64,000 nt of DNA from an uncultured Lachnospiraceae bacterium (lineage in GTDB: Bacteria; Bacillota; Clostridia; Lachnospirales; Lachnospiraceae), in NCBI GenBank assembly GCA_930972465.1, contig CAKNHF010000001.1:1-64000 (forward strand), written 5' to 3'. The notes under the pieces are model-generated. The model was not told the origin of the DNA. It worked only from the letters and a program-made list of their open reading frames with translations, and made no database searches. This document shows positions 1 through 8,023 of this stretch, piece by piece (position 1 is the first letter of the stretch; each line of letters begins with the position of its first letter). Made by a program: the position numbers and the translations under genes.

Positions 1-2
1 GA

Positions 3-2153
3 GACGAAGTACGCATCATTCTTATTCTGTCATATGGCGTGTGTATGATCGGCTCTGCCTGGTTTTTGAATAAATGTATTGATATAGACAGAGGACTCCA
101 CAAGACGGCAGATAAGCTTCTCAAAATAAAGATCGAAGAAGCAAGGGAATTGCTTGGCACATTAAAGAAGAAACGTGATCATATGCTCTGGGACAGCTCG
201 TCCAATGAAAGTTTTGACGAGCTGATCGACCGGATAACGAGCGGGGCTGAAAGCACGGAAGCATGGCTTCAGATTGAGGATGAGACAGAAAAAAGCAGAA
301 TTAACAAAAAGAAATTTATCAACAGATTTTCAGAATGGGAAAAGATATTGTTTTGTCTCGCAGAGAATGGAGAGGGATTTTTGCACAGGCAGTCCATGGC
401 GGAAAGAGTGCGGTTTGCGGTAGAACATGGAGAGACTGTATATGGAGATACTGATGTGGAACAAAATGATGCCAAAGCTCATGCGTGGGGAAAGAATTCT
501 CCATATGAGGAAGTTTTCGGAATAAAGAAGGCGCTGAAAATAGACGGAGCAGGATTCTGCGATGCGTATTATCTTTTGTCGGAAATGCGGAATCTGCTCC
601 AGGTACAGATGGAGACGGCCCCGAGAAAAGAAACAGAGCCGCTGAAAGAAAATGAAATCGGAACACTTTTTTTGTTTTTCCTGATGCAGCTTTCCCTCTA
701 TGTTTTTTGTATGCTTCCTAAGCTGGAGGTCTTTTTCCCGTCGGGGAAATTCAGTTTTATTGACTTTTATGGTATCCGTTTTGAGACGTCGTCTTTCCGA
801 ACCTCTTTATTCGATTGCAGTCTTTTTGTGAGAAACCGGATAAAAGACTGCAATTTTGGTATGGCTTCTTTCAATAACTGTGAGTTTTATTATACCAGCA
901 GCGAGGACTGCTCATTTACGAATACGCTTTTTATGGACTGCTATTTTCAGAACGCGACATTTGAAAATGTCGATTTTACTGGGGCGGAGCTGAATGAATG
1001 TGACCTCAGGCGGGCGCAGTTTGAAGGTGTTGTTCTGGCAAATGTCAATCTTAAAAAAGCAGTGTTCGGGAAGAATAATTTTTCTGCTTCACGGCTTACA
1101 GATATAGAAATTGAACTTAAAGATGGTGCAGATACAAGAATGAGTGAGTGTGGTTTTGTATCATCTGTTCTGGAACGGATTAAACTGAAACTGTTTTCTG
1201 AAAAAGATTACCGTAAGGTGTTTCGGCTGATCTGGACAGAAGCCGGAGAAGAAAAAGCGGTTTTACTGAAAGAAAGAGCTTACTCCCATAGGGAAAGTAA
1301 ATATTTGCTGAAAAAAAGTTGGCAGAAAATAGCAGAAGCATCGACTTTTAAAATGGATCAAAGTGATTTTACACATGCTGAGCTGACAGACATTGTATTT
1401 TACAGAGTATGCATGGAACAGAGCGTATTTGTAAAAACGCAGATGGATTCGATCAAAATATATGCCTGTGACATGCACGGATGTATTATGGAACAGGCAA
1501 ATCTGCGCCAGGGAAGAATTTGTGCGACAGATTTCCGAAGCGCAGTTCTTGCGGATGCAATTTTCTATAAAAGCAGGTGCCGTCTGGTCAATTTTGAAGA
1601 TTCGGATATGAATAGGCTTCATGCATCCGCAGCAAGATTTAGTCTTTGCTCATTTGAGAGAAGTGACTGCAGCCGGATTGATCTGACAAAGGCCCGGGTA
1701 AATGCAAGTTCATTTAAAGATGTTATACTTACAGCAGCAGAATTGACAAGAGCATTTTTCAATAATGTTTCTTTCGTAAACTGCATTGCGGACGGGATGC
1801 TGTCATCTTACTCGACTTTTGAAAAATGTAGATTTAAAAATGCGTTTCTCGGGCAGTCCAGTTTTAATTATTCTGTATTTCGTAACTGCAATTTTGCTTT
1901 TGCCAGTTTTGCGGACAGTACGGTGTCCGGCGCTGAATTTGATGGCTGTGATTTTACAGAGACGAATTTTAATAATACGTGCTTTATCGGGGTAACATTC
2001 AAGAACAGTAAGAACCTGAAGGCGGATTCGTTTAAAGGAGCCAGATTTATTAATCCTGTATTCAAAGAAACGGATGAATTTTTTGACAGAATTCTGCTCA
2101 AGAATAAAATTGAAGTCAGGAGAACGGAAGAATCGGATACAGTCGAAGATTAA
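3..2153 (+). CDS. Pentapeptide-repeat membrane protein, 5' end outside the window
   Basis: The reading frame is open to the window edge, so the true start is probably upstream; a GTG at 39 is the first internal candidate. The visible N-terminus is hydrophobic, and a second hydrophobic segment lies around residues 215-235. From about residue 250 to the end the protein is a long run of degenerate pentapeptide repeats (A/C-D/N-L/F-x-x spacing with regular F, L and C), which fold as a quadrilateral beta-helix. A charged helical stretch interrupts the run near residues 395-430. No catalytic motif is visible. It ends 18 bases before the biosynthetic operon at 2172 and may be co-transcribed with it. 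Some pentapeptide proteins protect gyrase or serve as self-immunity factors in peptide antibiotic clusters, but this one is much larger than those and that role is only a guess. Confidence 0.8.
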   Translation, partial: DEVRIILILSYGVCMIGSAWFLNKCIDIDRGLHKTADKLLKIKIEEARELLGTLKKKRDHMLWDSSSNESFDELIDRITSGAESTEAWLQIEDETEKSRINKKKFINRFSEWEKILFCLAENGEGFLHRQSMAERVRFAVEHGETVYGDTDVEQNDAKAHAWGKNSPYEEVFGIKKALKIDGAGFCDAYYLLSEMRNLLQVQMETAPRKETEPLKENEIGTLFLFFLMQLSLYVFCMLPKLEVFFPSGKFSFIDFYGIRFETSSFRTSLFDCSLFVRNRIKDCNFGMASFNNCEFYYTSSEDCSFTNTLFMDCYFQNATFENVDFTGAELNECDLRRAQFEGVVLANVNLKKAVFGKNNFSASRLTDIEIELKDGADTRMSECGFVSSVLERIKLKLFSEKDYRKVFRLIWTEAGEEKAVLLKERAYSHRESKYLLKKSWQKIAEASTFKMDQSDFTHAELTDIVFYRVCMEQSVFVKTQMDSIKIYACDMHGCIMEQANLRQGRICATDFRSAVLADAIFYKSRCRLVNFEDSDMNRLHASAARFSLCSFERSDCSRIDLTKARVNASSFKDVILTAAELTRAFFNNVSFVNCIADGMLSSYSTFEKCRFKNAFLGQSSFNYSVFRNCNFAFASFADSTVSGAEFDGCDFTETNFNNTCFIGVTFKNSKNLKADSFKGARFINPVFKETDEFFDRILLKNKIEVRRTEESDTVED

Positions 2154-2171
2154 AGAAAGAGAGACAGAAAA

Positions 2172-3005
2172 TTGTTTTACATCGGAAAAACGATAGATAC
2201 CTTTTGTCCGGCTTTGAACCAGCTGATGGAATATGAGGAACTGCCAAAGATAAGCAGTCCTGACTGTATCAGTCTGCGGGCATTCGGATTCTGCGCAGAC
2301 GGCGGGGCAAAGGAATGGTTCCGGCCTTTGATCGATACGGAAAGTGCGGTCAGGAAGCTTGGAGAAGCGGCAGGGCTTCCACTTTCAGCAGTTTGCTTGG
2401 ATAAGGGATTCCGCATGCTGGAAATGCCGGAAGCTTTTGTCTTGGGTCCGGTGAAAAACGGAATTGCTGCGCCGGCGGTAAGTGACCGTTATTACAGAGG
2501 CAACGGAAGGTATTTGTTTGTACAGAAGAGGGAAAAGGAATATCAGGTATTTGATCCATGGGGATTTCCGGGGCTCTGGATGGCGCAGGAAGAGCTGCTG
2601 GCTCTGGCTGATTATCAGTCGGGCTGTTATATTACATATCTGCGGGAAGAGAGCGGTCATAGAAACCGTATGTCCCGGGAACTTCCCTGTGAAACGATAT
2701 TAAGGCGGGGCGTCGAGTATCATAAGGCAATAAGAGATCTTGAGGAGAGGAGCATAACAGGGGCTGCAGAACGATATGCAGGTTCACAGAGTGAAAGAAT
2801 TGCACTTCGGTATGGCATACTGAATATGATCCAGATGCTGGATAAGGTGTTTTTGCTTGCCGGAAAATGCGGACGCCAGGATATGATGACGGAGTATACC
2901 GAAAAGAAGCAGCGGCTGTATCGTATGGCAGAATCAGGAAATATCGGGGAGCTCCCCGGTATATTGACCTGTATATGGAGGAGTCTGGAGAAAGATGGAA
3001 GATAA
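2172..3005 (+). CDS. BtrH-like papain-fold protein, divergent paralogue
   Basis: The start is a TTG at 2172 with only a weak purine-rich upstream sequence. The 277-residue product resembles the N-terminal domain of BtrH (butirosin acyltransferase) and other C39-like papain folds. It has a Cys near the N-terminus (FCPALNQL), a central GPVKNG turn, a strand-rich segment with YLFVQ, and DPWGFPG where such folds carry their DP(W/A)G turn. The rest is helical. It shares layout with the product of 8020-8964, which has GPIDMG and DHYILL at matching places. Here the position of the likely catalytic His reads GRYLFV, so Arg replaces His; it may be inactive or act as a structural partner. It is the first gene of the operon and overlaps the decarboxylase gene by 11 bases. 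The family assignment is by pattern only. Confidence 0.6.
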   Translation: MFYIGKTIDTFCPALNQLMEYEELPKISSPDCISLRAFGFCADGGAKEWFRPLIDTESAVRKLGEAAGLPLSAVCLDKGFRMLEMPEAFVLGPVKNGIAAPAVSDRYYRGNGRYLFVQKREKEYQVFDPWGFPGLWMAQEELLALADYQSGCYITYLREESGHRNRMSRELPCETILRRGVEYHKAIRDLEERSITGAAERYAGSQSERIALRYGILNMIQMLDKVFLLAGKCGRQDMMTEYTEKKQRLYRMAESGNIGELPGILTCIWRSLEKDGR

Positions 3006-4245
3006 ATATGCTTTTTTTGATCCGATGGATAAAGAGTGGAAAGATGTCATGGACAGAATGAGAAAAACAGAACGGGAATGGGGCGCGCCATTTTATATTT
3101 TCCACGAAAATCTGTTTGTACGTAATCTGAATCTTCTGCGTGAATGTCTTGGCGGGAATGTCGGCATCGCTTATGCTATGAAAGCGAATCCCTGGCTGGT
3201 GAAGGCAGCGGCTGAAGCGGCAGAATATATTGAGGTGAGTACGGACGGAGAACTCCGGATGTGCCGGGAATATGGAATACCGGGCAGCAGGATCGTTCTG
3301 GATGGTGTGCTCAGAACAGAGGATATGCTTCGAAATGCCTTTGACATGGGCGTGAGGAGATTTTGCATTGATTCTGCAGAACAGGTGAGACAGATAACAG
3401 AACTATGCGATGCCGGGATGTCGGGAGAAAACTCTGTGGAATTGCTTCTGCGTCTTGGCAGCGGCGGCAGATTCGGTATGGATAAAGAGGAGGCAGTGCA
3501 GTGTATTCATATCTGTGATAAAAATATGTCGGCCAGGATTGTCGGGCTTCATTACTATCCCGGGACGCAGCGGAACGAAGTCGGGAAGCTGCGGAGGGAT
3601 CTGGAATATTTTCAGCAGGCCCTGAATGGCCTGTCTGAACTGCCGGGATTTGACATATCCGAAATACAGATCGGGTGCGGTATCGGATTTCCATATTTTG
3701 TCGGAGAAAAGAAAGAGAAATATGCGGTTGCTATGGATGAAGCCGCAATGTTTGTAAAGGAGCTTCGGAAAAAATTTAAAGTGATTTATGAAGCGGGACG
3801 ATGCGTCGCTTCTTCGGCCGGAGTCTATGTGACGAAGGTGTTTCAGATAAAAGACAGGGAGAATGAGAAGATCCTGTTCTGCCTCGGCGGGACAAATCAT
3901 CTTCAGTATCCGGGAGGAATGCTTGGCATACGGACGCCGCATATAGGTAATACCTGCAGGACGTCTTCAGGTAGAGTGGCGGGATGCATGATCTGCGGCT
4001 CGCTGTGTAATGAAGCAGATGTGCTCGCGCGCAGCGCGGCAGCAGATGAAGGCGTGCAGAGAGGTGATCTGCTGATCTTCTACGGCGCCGGAGCCTACAG
4101 CGCGACAGAGGCTCCGAATTTGTTTTTATCTATGGAAATGCCCTCTGTATTGGTGTATAATAAAATGGATAATGTGCATGCACAAGATATACGATGTGTA
4201 CGGGGGCATTCGTCAACATATAGACTTCTTGATGATAGGATGTGA
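2995..4245 (+). CDS. PLP-dependent decarboxylase, fold III (DAP/ornithine decarboxylase and BtrK type)
   Basis: This is a 416-residue member of the group IV decarboxylases: an alanine-racemase-like barrel followed by a beta domain. The PLP lysine is Lys63 in YAMKANP. Other family marks are GRFGMD, LHYYPGTQ (the HxHxGSQ position), EAGRCVAS, the dimer-active-site Cys338 in CGSLCNEAD, and GAGAYSATEAPN near the C-terminus. Such enzymes remove the alpha-carboxylate from diaminopimelate, ornithine, lysine or arginine; BtrK does so on glutamate held on a carrier protein. Lying between a BtrH-like gene and an ACP gene, it plausibly works on a carrier-bound amino acid. That is inference, and a free amino acid substrate is equally possible. 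The gene overlaps its upstream neighbour by 11 bases, which points to translational coupling. Confidence 0.85.
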   Translation: MEDKYAFFDPMDKEWKDVMDRMRKTEREWGAPFYIFHENLFVRNLNLLRECLGGNVGIAYAMKANPWLVKAAAEAAEYIEVSTDGELRMCREYGIPGSRIVLDGVLRTEDMLRNAFDMGVRRFCIDSAEQVRQITELCDAGMSGENSVELLLRLGSGGRFGMDKEEAVQCIHICDKNMSARIVGLHYYPGTQRNEVGKLRRDLEYFQQALNGLSELPGFDISEIQIGCGIGFPYFVGEKKEKYAVAMDEAAMFVKELRKKFKVIYEAGRCVASSAGVYVTKVFQIKDRENEKILFCLGGTNHLQYPGGMLGIRTPHIGNTCRTSSGRVAGCMICGSLCNEADVLARSAAADEGVQRGDLLIFYGAGAYSATEAPNLFLSMEMPSVLVYNKMDNVHAQDIRCVRGHSSTYRLLDDRM

Positions 4246-4252
4246 GTTGAAA

Positions 4253-4531
4253 ATGAATAGACCTGGCAGAGAAGAGACAGAGAACAGGATCATAGGGATA
4301 GTGACTGAGATGTTCCGTAATTCTGCCGGATATAATAAGGATGTAACAGTGAGCGCTGAGACACAGATCCAGGATGAATTAGGATTTGATTCGATCATGC
4401 TTATTGTGCTCCAGATCGATATAGAGGATGCGTTTCATATCAGGTTTGATCCTGTAGAAGAAGATCTTCAGCAGGTTTTTCTGTCGATACGGACATTAAC
4501 GGACTCTGTGCAGAGTCATATGGGAGTGTGA
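4253..4531 (+). CDS. Acyl carrier protein, stand-alone
   Basis: This is a 92-residue phosphopantetheine carrier. The attachment serine is Ser47 in DELGFDSIML, a good match to the (L/F)-G-x-D-S consensus, followed by the acidic helix IDIEDAF. The start is uncertain: an AGGA box at 4237-4240 sits 6 bases before a TTG at 4247 and 12 bases before the ATG at 4253, both in frame, so two extra residues are possible. It lies 7 bases after the decarboxylase stop and 3 bases before the radical SAM start. With the adenylation enzyme at 6587 it makes a minimal amino-acid loading pair. No phosphopantetheinyl transferase is seen in this window, so one would have to be supplied from elsewhere. Confidence 0.85.
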   Translation: MNRPGREETENRIIGIVTEMFRNSAGYNKDVTVSAETQIQDELGFDSIMLIVLQIDIEDAFHIRFDPVEEDLQQVFLSIRTLTDSVQSHMGV

Positions 4532-4534
4532 TAT

Positions 4535-5692
4535 ATGAATACGAATAACGTATTAAGGCAGATTACATATGAGATATATAAACAGCGGACGGTCATGCCG
4601 GAAAAGATGCGGACAAATTACAGAATAGAAAGAGCCAACGGAGGACTGCTTTGTGATCTGTGGTTTCTGACCGTCGGCTGTATCCATGACGCTCAGGGCG
4701 GCTGCGTGATGTGCAATTATGGAAAAGGAAGCGGAGTCGTACACTGGGATAAGATCCTCGGCGAGCTGAAGAAAATTGTGGAGCGCCTGCCATGGGAGTT
4801 TGAAGATTTCCTGTTAACGCCGAGCGGAAGCATGCTGGATGAGAGAGAAGTATCAAAATCCATGCGGGAGGATCTGTGCGGGATATTAAAAGGGATAAGA
4901 ACAAAACGTTTTATTATAGAATCAAGAGCAGATACGATATCAGAGGAAGGTCTTGATTTTGTAAAGAAGGCGGTTCCGGATGCTGAAAAATATATTGAGA
5001 TTGGCGTAGAGAGCAGTAATAACTGGATATTGAAGCACTGCATCAATAAGAATACAACTTATGAAATGTTTCAGGATGCAGTTCAGAAAATACATCAGGC
5101 CGGCATGTATGTGACTGCCAATATCGGTCTGGGTTATCCGTTTATGAGCGAGAAGGCGGCGATTATCAATACGGTTCGCTCGATAAAGGACGTACTGAAT
5201 GATGGGGCGGACAGTGTTGTTTTGTTCCCGTATCATATAAAAAAAGGTACGCTTCTTAACGTGCTTTCCGAAAATGGGATGTACAGATGTGTGTCGTTCT
5301 GGTCTCTGGCAGAAGTGCTGGGATATTTTTCGGAAACAGAATTAAGTAAGATACAGATATCCTGGTATAAGGATTATTTTGGTGAAGAAAAATCATATAT
5401 CTGCAGTTCTCCGGGCACCTGTCCGAACTGTGAAAGAAAAGTGTTGAAAGAGCTGGATGAATACCGTGAGACTCAGAATCCGGAAATTATCAGGAGACTG
5501 AGAGAATATCCATGTTCCTGCCATGCGGAATGGAAGCAACAGATGGACAGGGAAAACGGCCAGATCGATATAAAAAGGACAGAGGAAGAATATCGGAAGC
5601 TGGCGGAGATTTATAAAACAGACCGGCAGTTACTGGAGCAGGAAATCGGTATAATGAAGGATGAATTTATGAGGAGATATGGAAATGAATAA
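4535..5692 (+). CDS. Radical SAM enzyme, RaSEA/TIGR01210-like
   Basis: This is a 385-residue radical SAM protein. The cluster motif is Cys49-x7-Cys57-x2-Cys60 (GCIHDAQGGCVMCNYG), not the common CX3CX2C. Such expanded spacing occurs in the Elp3 and RaSEA (archaeosine synthase partner) groups. A barrel follows with the family's FIIESRADTI and EIGVESSNNWIL segments and ANIGLGYP. The C-terminus has further cysteines (CSSPGTCPNC and PCSC) that could hold a metal or a second cluster. RaSEA acts on a lysine-deazaguanine adduct in archaea. No deazaguanine genes are present here, so the enzyme has probably been recruited for another step in this pathway. The stop overlaps the next gene by 8 bases. The superfamily is near certain and the subfamily moderately so. 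Confidence 0.8.
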   Translation: MNTNNVLRQITYEIYKQRTVMPEKMRTNYRIERANGGLLCDLWFLTVGCIHDAQGGCVMCNYGKGSGVVHWDKILGELKKIVERLPWEFEDFLLTPSGSMLDEREVSKSMREDLCGILKGIRTKRFIIESRADTISEEGLDFVKKAVPDAEKYIEIGVESSNNWILKHCINKNTTYEMFQDAVQKIHQAGMYVTANIGLGYPFMSEKAAIINTVRSIKDVLNDGADSVVLFPYHIKKGTLLNVLSENGMYRCVSFWSLAEVLGYFSETELSKIQISWYKDYFGEEKSYICSSPGTCPNCERKVLKELDEYRETQNPEIIRRLREYPCSCHAEWKQQMDRENGQIDIKRTEEEYRKLAEIYKTDRQLLEQEIGIMKDEFMRRYGNE

Positions 5693-6587
5693 TTGGCTGG
5701 AAAATGATATAAATAAAGAAATCGCGAGAATCCAGACTTTCATCTGTAATTTTGTCCTTGATGGGGAGACGGTTGTCGTACCTGTTTCGGGAGGGCTTGA
5801 TTCAGACGTTGTTGCCCGCCTCTGCTGCAGGAGTCTCGGCAGCAGCAGGGTAAAGGCTTTTATTGTCATTCAAAGCGATATGGAGCCAAAGTTCCTGAAG
5901 AATGCGAAAAAACTGTGCGGTGAGCTGGAAATACCGCTTGCGGAGATCCATCTGGAGAATATGAATCAGGATCTGATGGAAGCATTGGAAGAATCTGAGT
6001 CTAAGACAATATTCAATACAGATATGATGCTGGATCCGGCAAAAGCGAAGTGTTCTGTCAGGTCCGCTGTAATTTCATGTTATCAGGACAAGGGGTTCCT
6101 GATAGCCGGAACGACAAACAGAACAGAAAAAGAGCTGGGATTTTTCCTTACCTTTGGAGATAATCTGGCCCACTTTAAACCGGTCGCACATCTTTACAAA
6201 TCAGAACTGAAAGAACTGGCGGCTGCTTTGGGAACTGAAAAAGAGGTTATCGACCAGGAACCGTCCGCCGGTTTCTGGTCCGGACAGACGGATTTGGAAG
6301 ATATTGCATATTGGATTGTAAATGACGGCCCGATTGTCATCCCCAGAGAATTTTCCGAACAGGAGATCATAAAAGCAGAGAACATTAAGGTTGCGCTGGA
6401 TTACCAAAAGATTGACAGCATTCTTGAACGGATTTCTTCCGGGGAGTCGATTGAAGAAATACGGGATAAAACGGATGTTTCAGCGGAAATTATATCAGGG
6501 CTGTATCATATTGTTGAGAAGGCAAAGCGGCTGAAAAGCAGAGAGATTATGGCAGAGCTGCCTGTTCATGTCATCGGAGGAATTTAA
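5685..6587 (+). CDS. NAD synthase-like ATP pyrophosphatase
   Basis: This 300-residue protein has the PP-loop SGGLDS (residues 35-40) and the NH3-dependent NAD synthase marks GTTNRTE, TFGDNLAHFKPVAHLYKS and PSAGFWSGQTD. ATG 5685 is preferred to 5679 because GAGGAG at 5671-5676 is 8 bases upstream of it. It has no nitrilase-type glutaminase domain, so it would use free ammonia or another amine. The family adenylates a carboxylate and releases pyrophosphate while forming an amide. It could be the cell's ordinary NadE, but its place inside a tightly coupled biosynthetic operon suggests a dedicated amide or amidine step. The downstream start overlaps its stop (TAATG). Confidence 0.8.
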   Translation: MNNWLENDINKEIARIQTFICNFVLDGETVVVPVSGGLDSDVVARLCCRSLGSSRVKAFIVIQSDMEPKFLKNAKKLCGELEIPLAEIHLENMNQDLMEALEESESKTIFNTDMMLDPAKAKCSVRSAVISCYQDKGFLIAGTTNRTEKELGFFLTFGDNLAHFKPVAHLYKSELKELAAALGTEKEVIDQEPSAGFWSGQTDLEDIAYWIVNDGPIVIPREFSEQEIIKAENIKVALDYQKIDSILERISSGESIEEIRDKTDVSAEIISGLYHIVEKAKRLKSREIMAELPVHVIGGI

Positions 6588-8023
6588 TGCTGTATTGGAA
6601 ATTAATTGAGTCACACTTGGCGGATCCGCGTATCATTATTTCGAATGGAAGTCAGGAATATACTTTCAGGCAGCTTCACGCAAGAGTCCGGTCATACGGC
6701 GCATTTTTCCGCAGCAGAGGACTGAAAGCGGGAGACCGTGTGCTCATAGTAGATCGTGAACCACTGGAAACAGTGGTTCTTCTTCTTGCCTGTATTTCGG
6801 AAGGCCTCGTGTTTGTTCCCGTTAACAGGCACATGAGACCAGAAGACAGGGATGAAATTGTAAAAAGCTGTACTCCGGCTCTTATTCTTGATGGTACGGT
6901 GGATCCTGCAGCTGAGGCGGTATGGAATGAAGAAACTTGTGTAGAAGACAGAAAGCAATACCCGGAGGACACACTGGTTTATATCATATATACATCAGGA
7001 ACCGGGGGAATGGCAAAAGGAGTCTGCGGCAGTCAGAAGCAGATTCTGTTCTGCAGCGATGCAATAAACCGAAGACTTGGAAATAACTCCGGAGACAGGA
7101 TATTGTGCAGCCTTCCGCTAACATTTGATTATGGACTCTATCAGGTGTTTTTGTCATTCATGAGCGGAGCGCAGCTGTATTTGAGTTCAGGGGAGATGCT
7201 CCAGCGCATCCCCTATCTTCTCAAAAAATGGAAGATAACCGCGTTTCCTACCCTGCCTACGGTGGCGGCGCTTCTTGTAAGAACAGGTTTTCTGGATCAT
7301 GCAGATAATTTTTATCTGCGGTATATTTCCTTTACGGGTGAAGTGCTGCCCCTTCCCTTGATACAGACGCTGAGAGAAGCGATGCCCCGGACGTCTGTTA
7401 TACCTATGTATGGTATGACAGAATGCAAGCGTGTGGCCATTATGCCGGCAGAAAGAATGGACAAGCTGATGGCAGGATCATGCGGGCTCCCTTTGGATGG
7501 CGTCAAAGTCTGGCTTATCAACAAAGAAGAAGATACAGGTATTGGAGAGCTGGTAGTTGAAGGACCTAATGTAATGGAGGGATATTGGGGAATCAGGGAT
7601 GAGGATTCCGGTGTTTTTGAGTCAGACAAGGAGAACGGGAAACGGAGAGTATACACCGGGGATCTTTTCCGTATTGACAGCGAAGGGTTCCTTTACTTCT
7701 GCGGACGCAGAAACGGAATTATCAAAATCCGCGGTTATAGAGTGAATGGTTTCCGGATTGAGGAAATGATGCGGAAGATTAGCGGGGTGAAGGAGGCGGC
7801 AGTGACCGGGCTGCCGGATCAGGTGACCGGAGAGCACGCCGCAGTCTTTATCTATGCAGATGACGCCGCCGTCAAGCGTGCAGTGGAAGAGACGATACGC
7901 CAGATGCCATTTTATCTTCAGAATACAGAAGTGTTTCTGCTTCATACACCGTTTCCGAGAAACAGGAACGGTAAAACAGATATAAAGAAATTGTGTGTGA
8001 TGGCAAGGGAGGGGCTGATTTGA
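6587..8023 (+). CDS. Stand-alone amino acid adenylation enzyme (ANL superfamily)
   Basis: This is a 478-residue AMP-forming ligase with the ordered adenylation core motifs. They are the phosphate loop TSGTGGMAKG (136-145), YGMTEC, YTGDLFRIDSEGFLYFCG, the hinge region GRRNGIIKIRGYRVN, and the C-terminal catalytic lysine segment NRNGKTDIKK. There is no fused carrier or condensation domain, so it resembles DltA or stand-alone NRPS A-domains that load a separate carrier. The obvious partner is the ACP at 4253-4531. Specificity cannot be read reliably by eye. The start shares a base with the previous stop, and its own stop overlaps the next start, so it belongs to the same operon. Confidence 0.88.
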   Translation: MLYWKLIESHLADPRIIISNGSQEYTFRQLHARVRSYGAFFRSRGLKAGDRVLIVDREPLETVVLLLACISEGLVFVPVNRHMRPEDRDEIVKSCTPALILDGTVDPAAEAVWNEETCVEDRKQYPEDTLVYIIYTSGTGGMAKGVCGSQKQILFCSDAINRRLGNNSGDRILCSLPLTFDYGLYQVFLSFMSGAQLYLSSGEMLQRIPYLLKKWKITAFPTLPTVAALLVRTGFLDHADNFYLRYISFTGEVLPLPLIQTLREAMPRTSVIPMYGMTECKRVAIMPAERMDKLMAGSCGLPLDGVKVWLINKEEDTGIGELVVEGPNVMEGYWGIRDEDSGVFESDKENGKRRVYTGDLFRIDSEGFLYFCGRRNGIIKIRGYRVNGFRIEEMMRKISGVKEAAVTGLPDQVTGEHAAVFIYADDAAVKRAVEETIRQMPFYLQNTEVFLLHTPFPRNRNGKTDIKKLCVMAREGLI

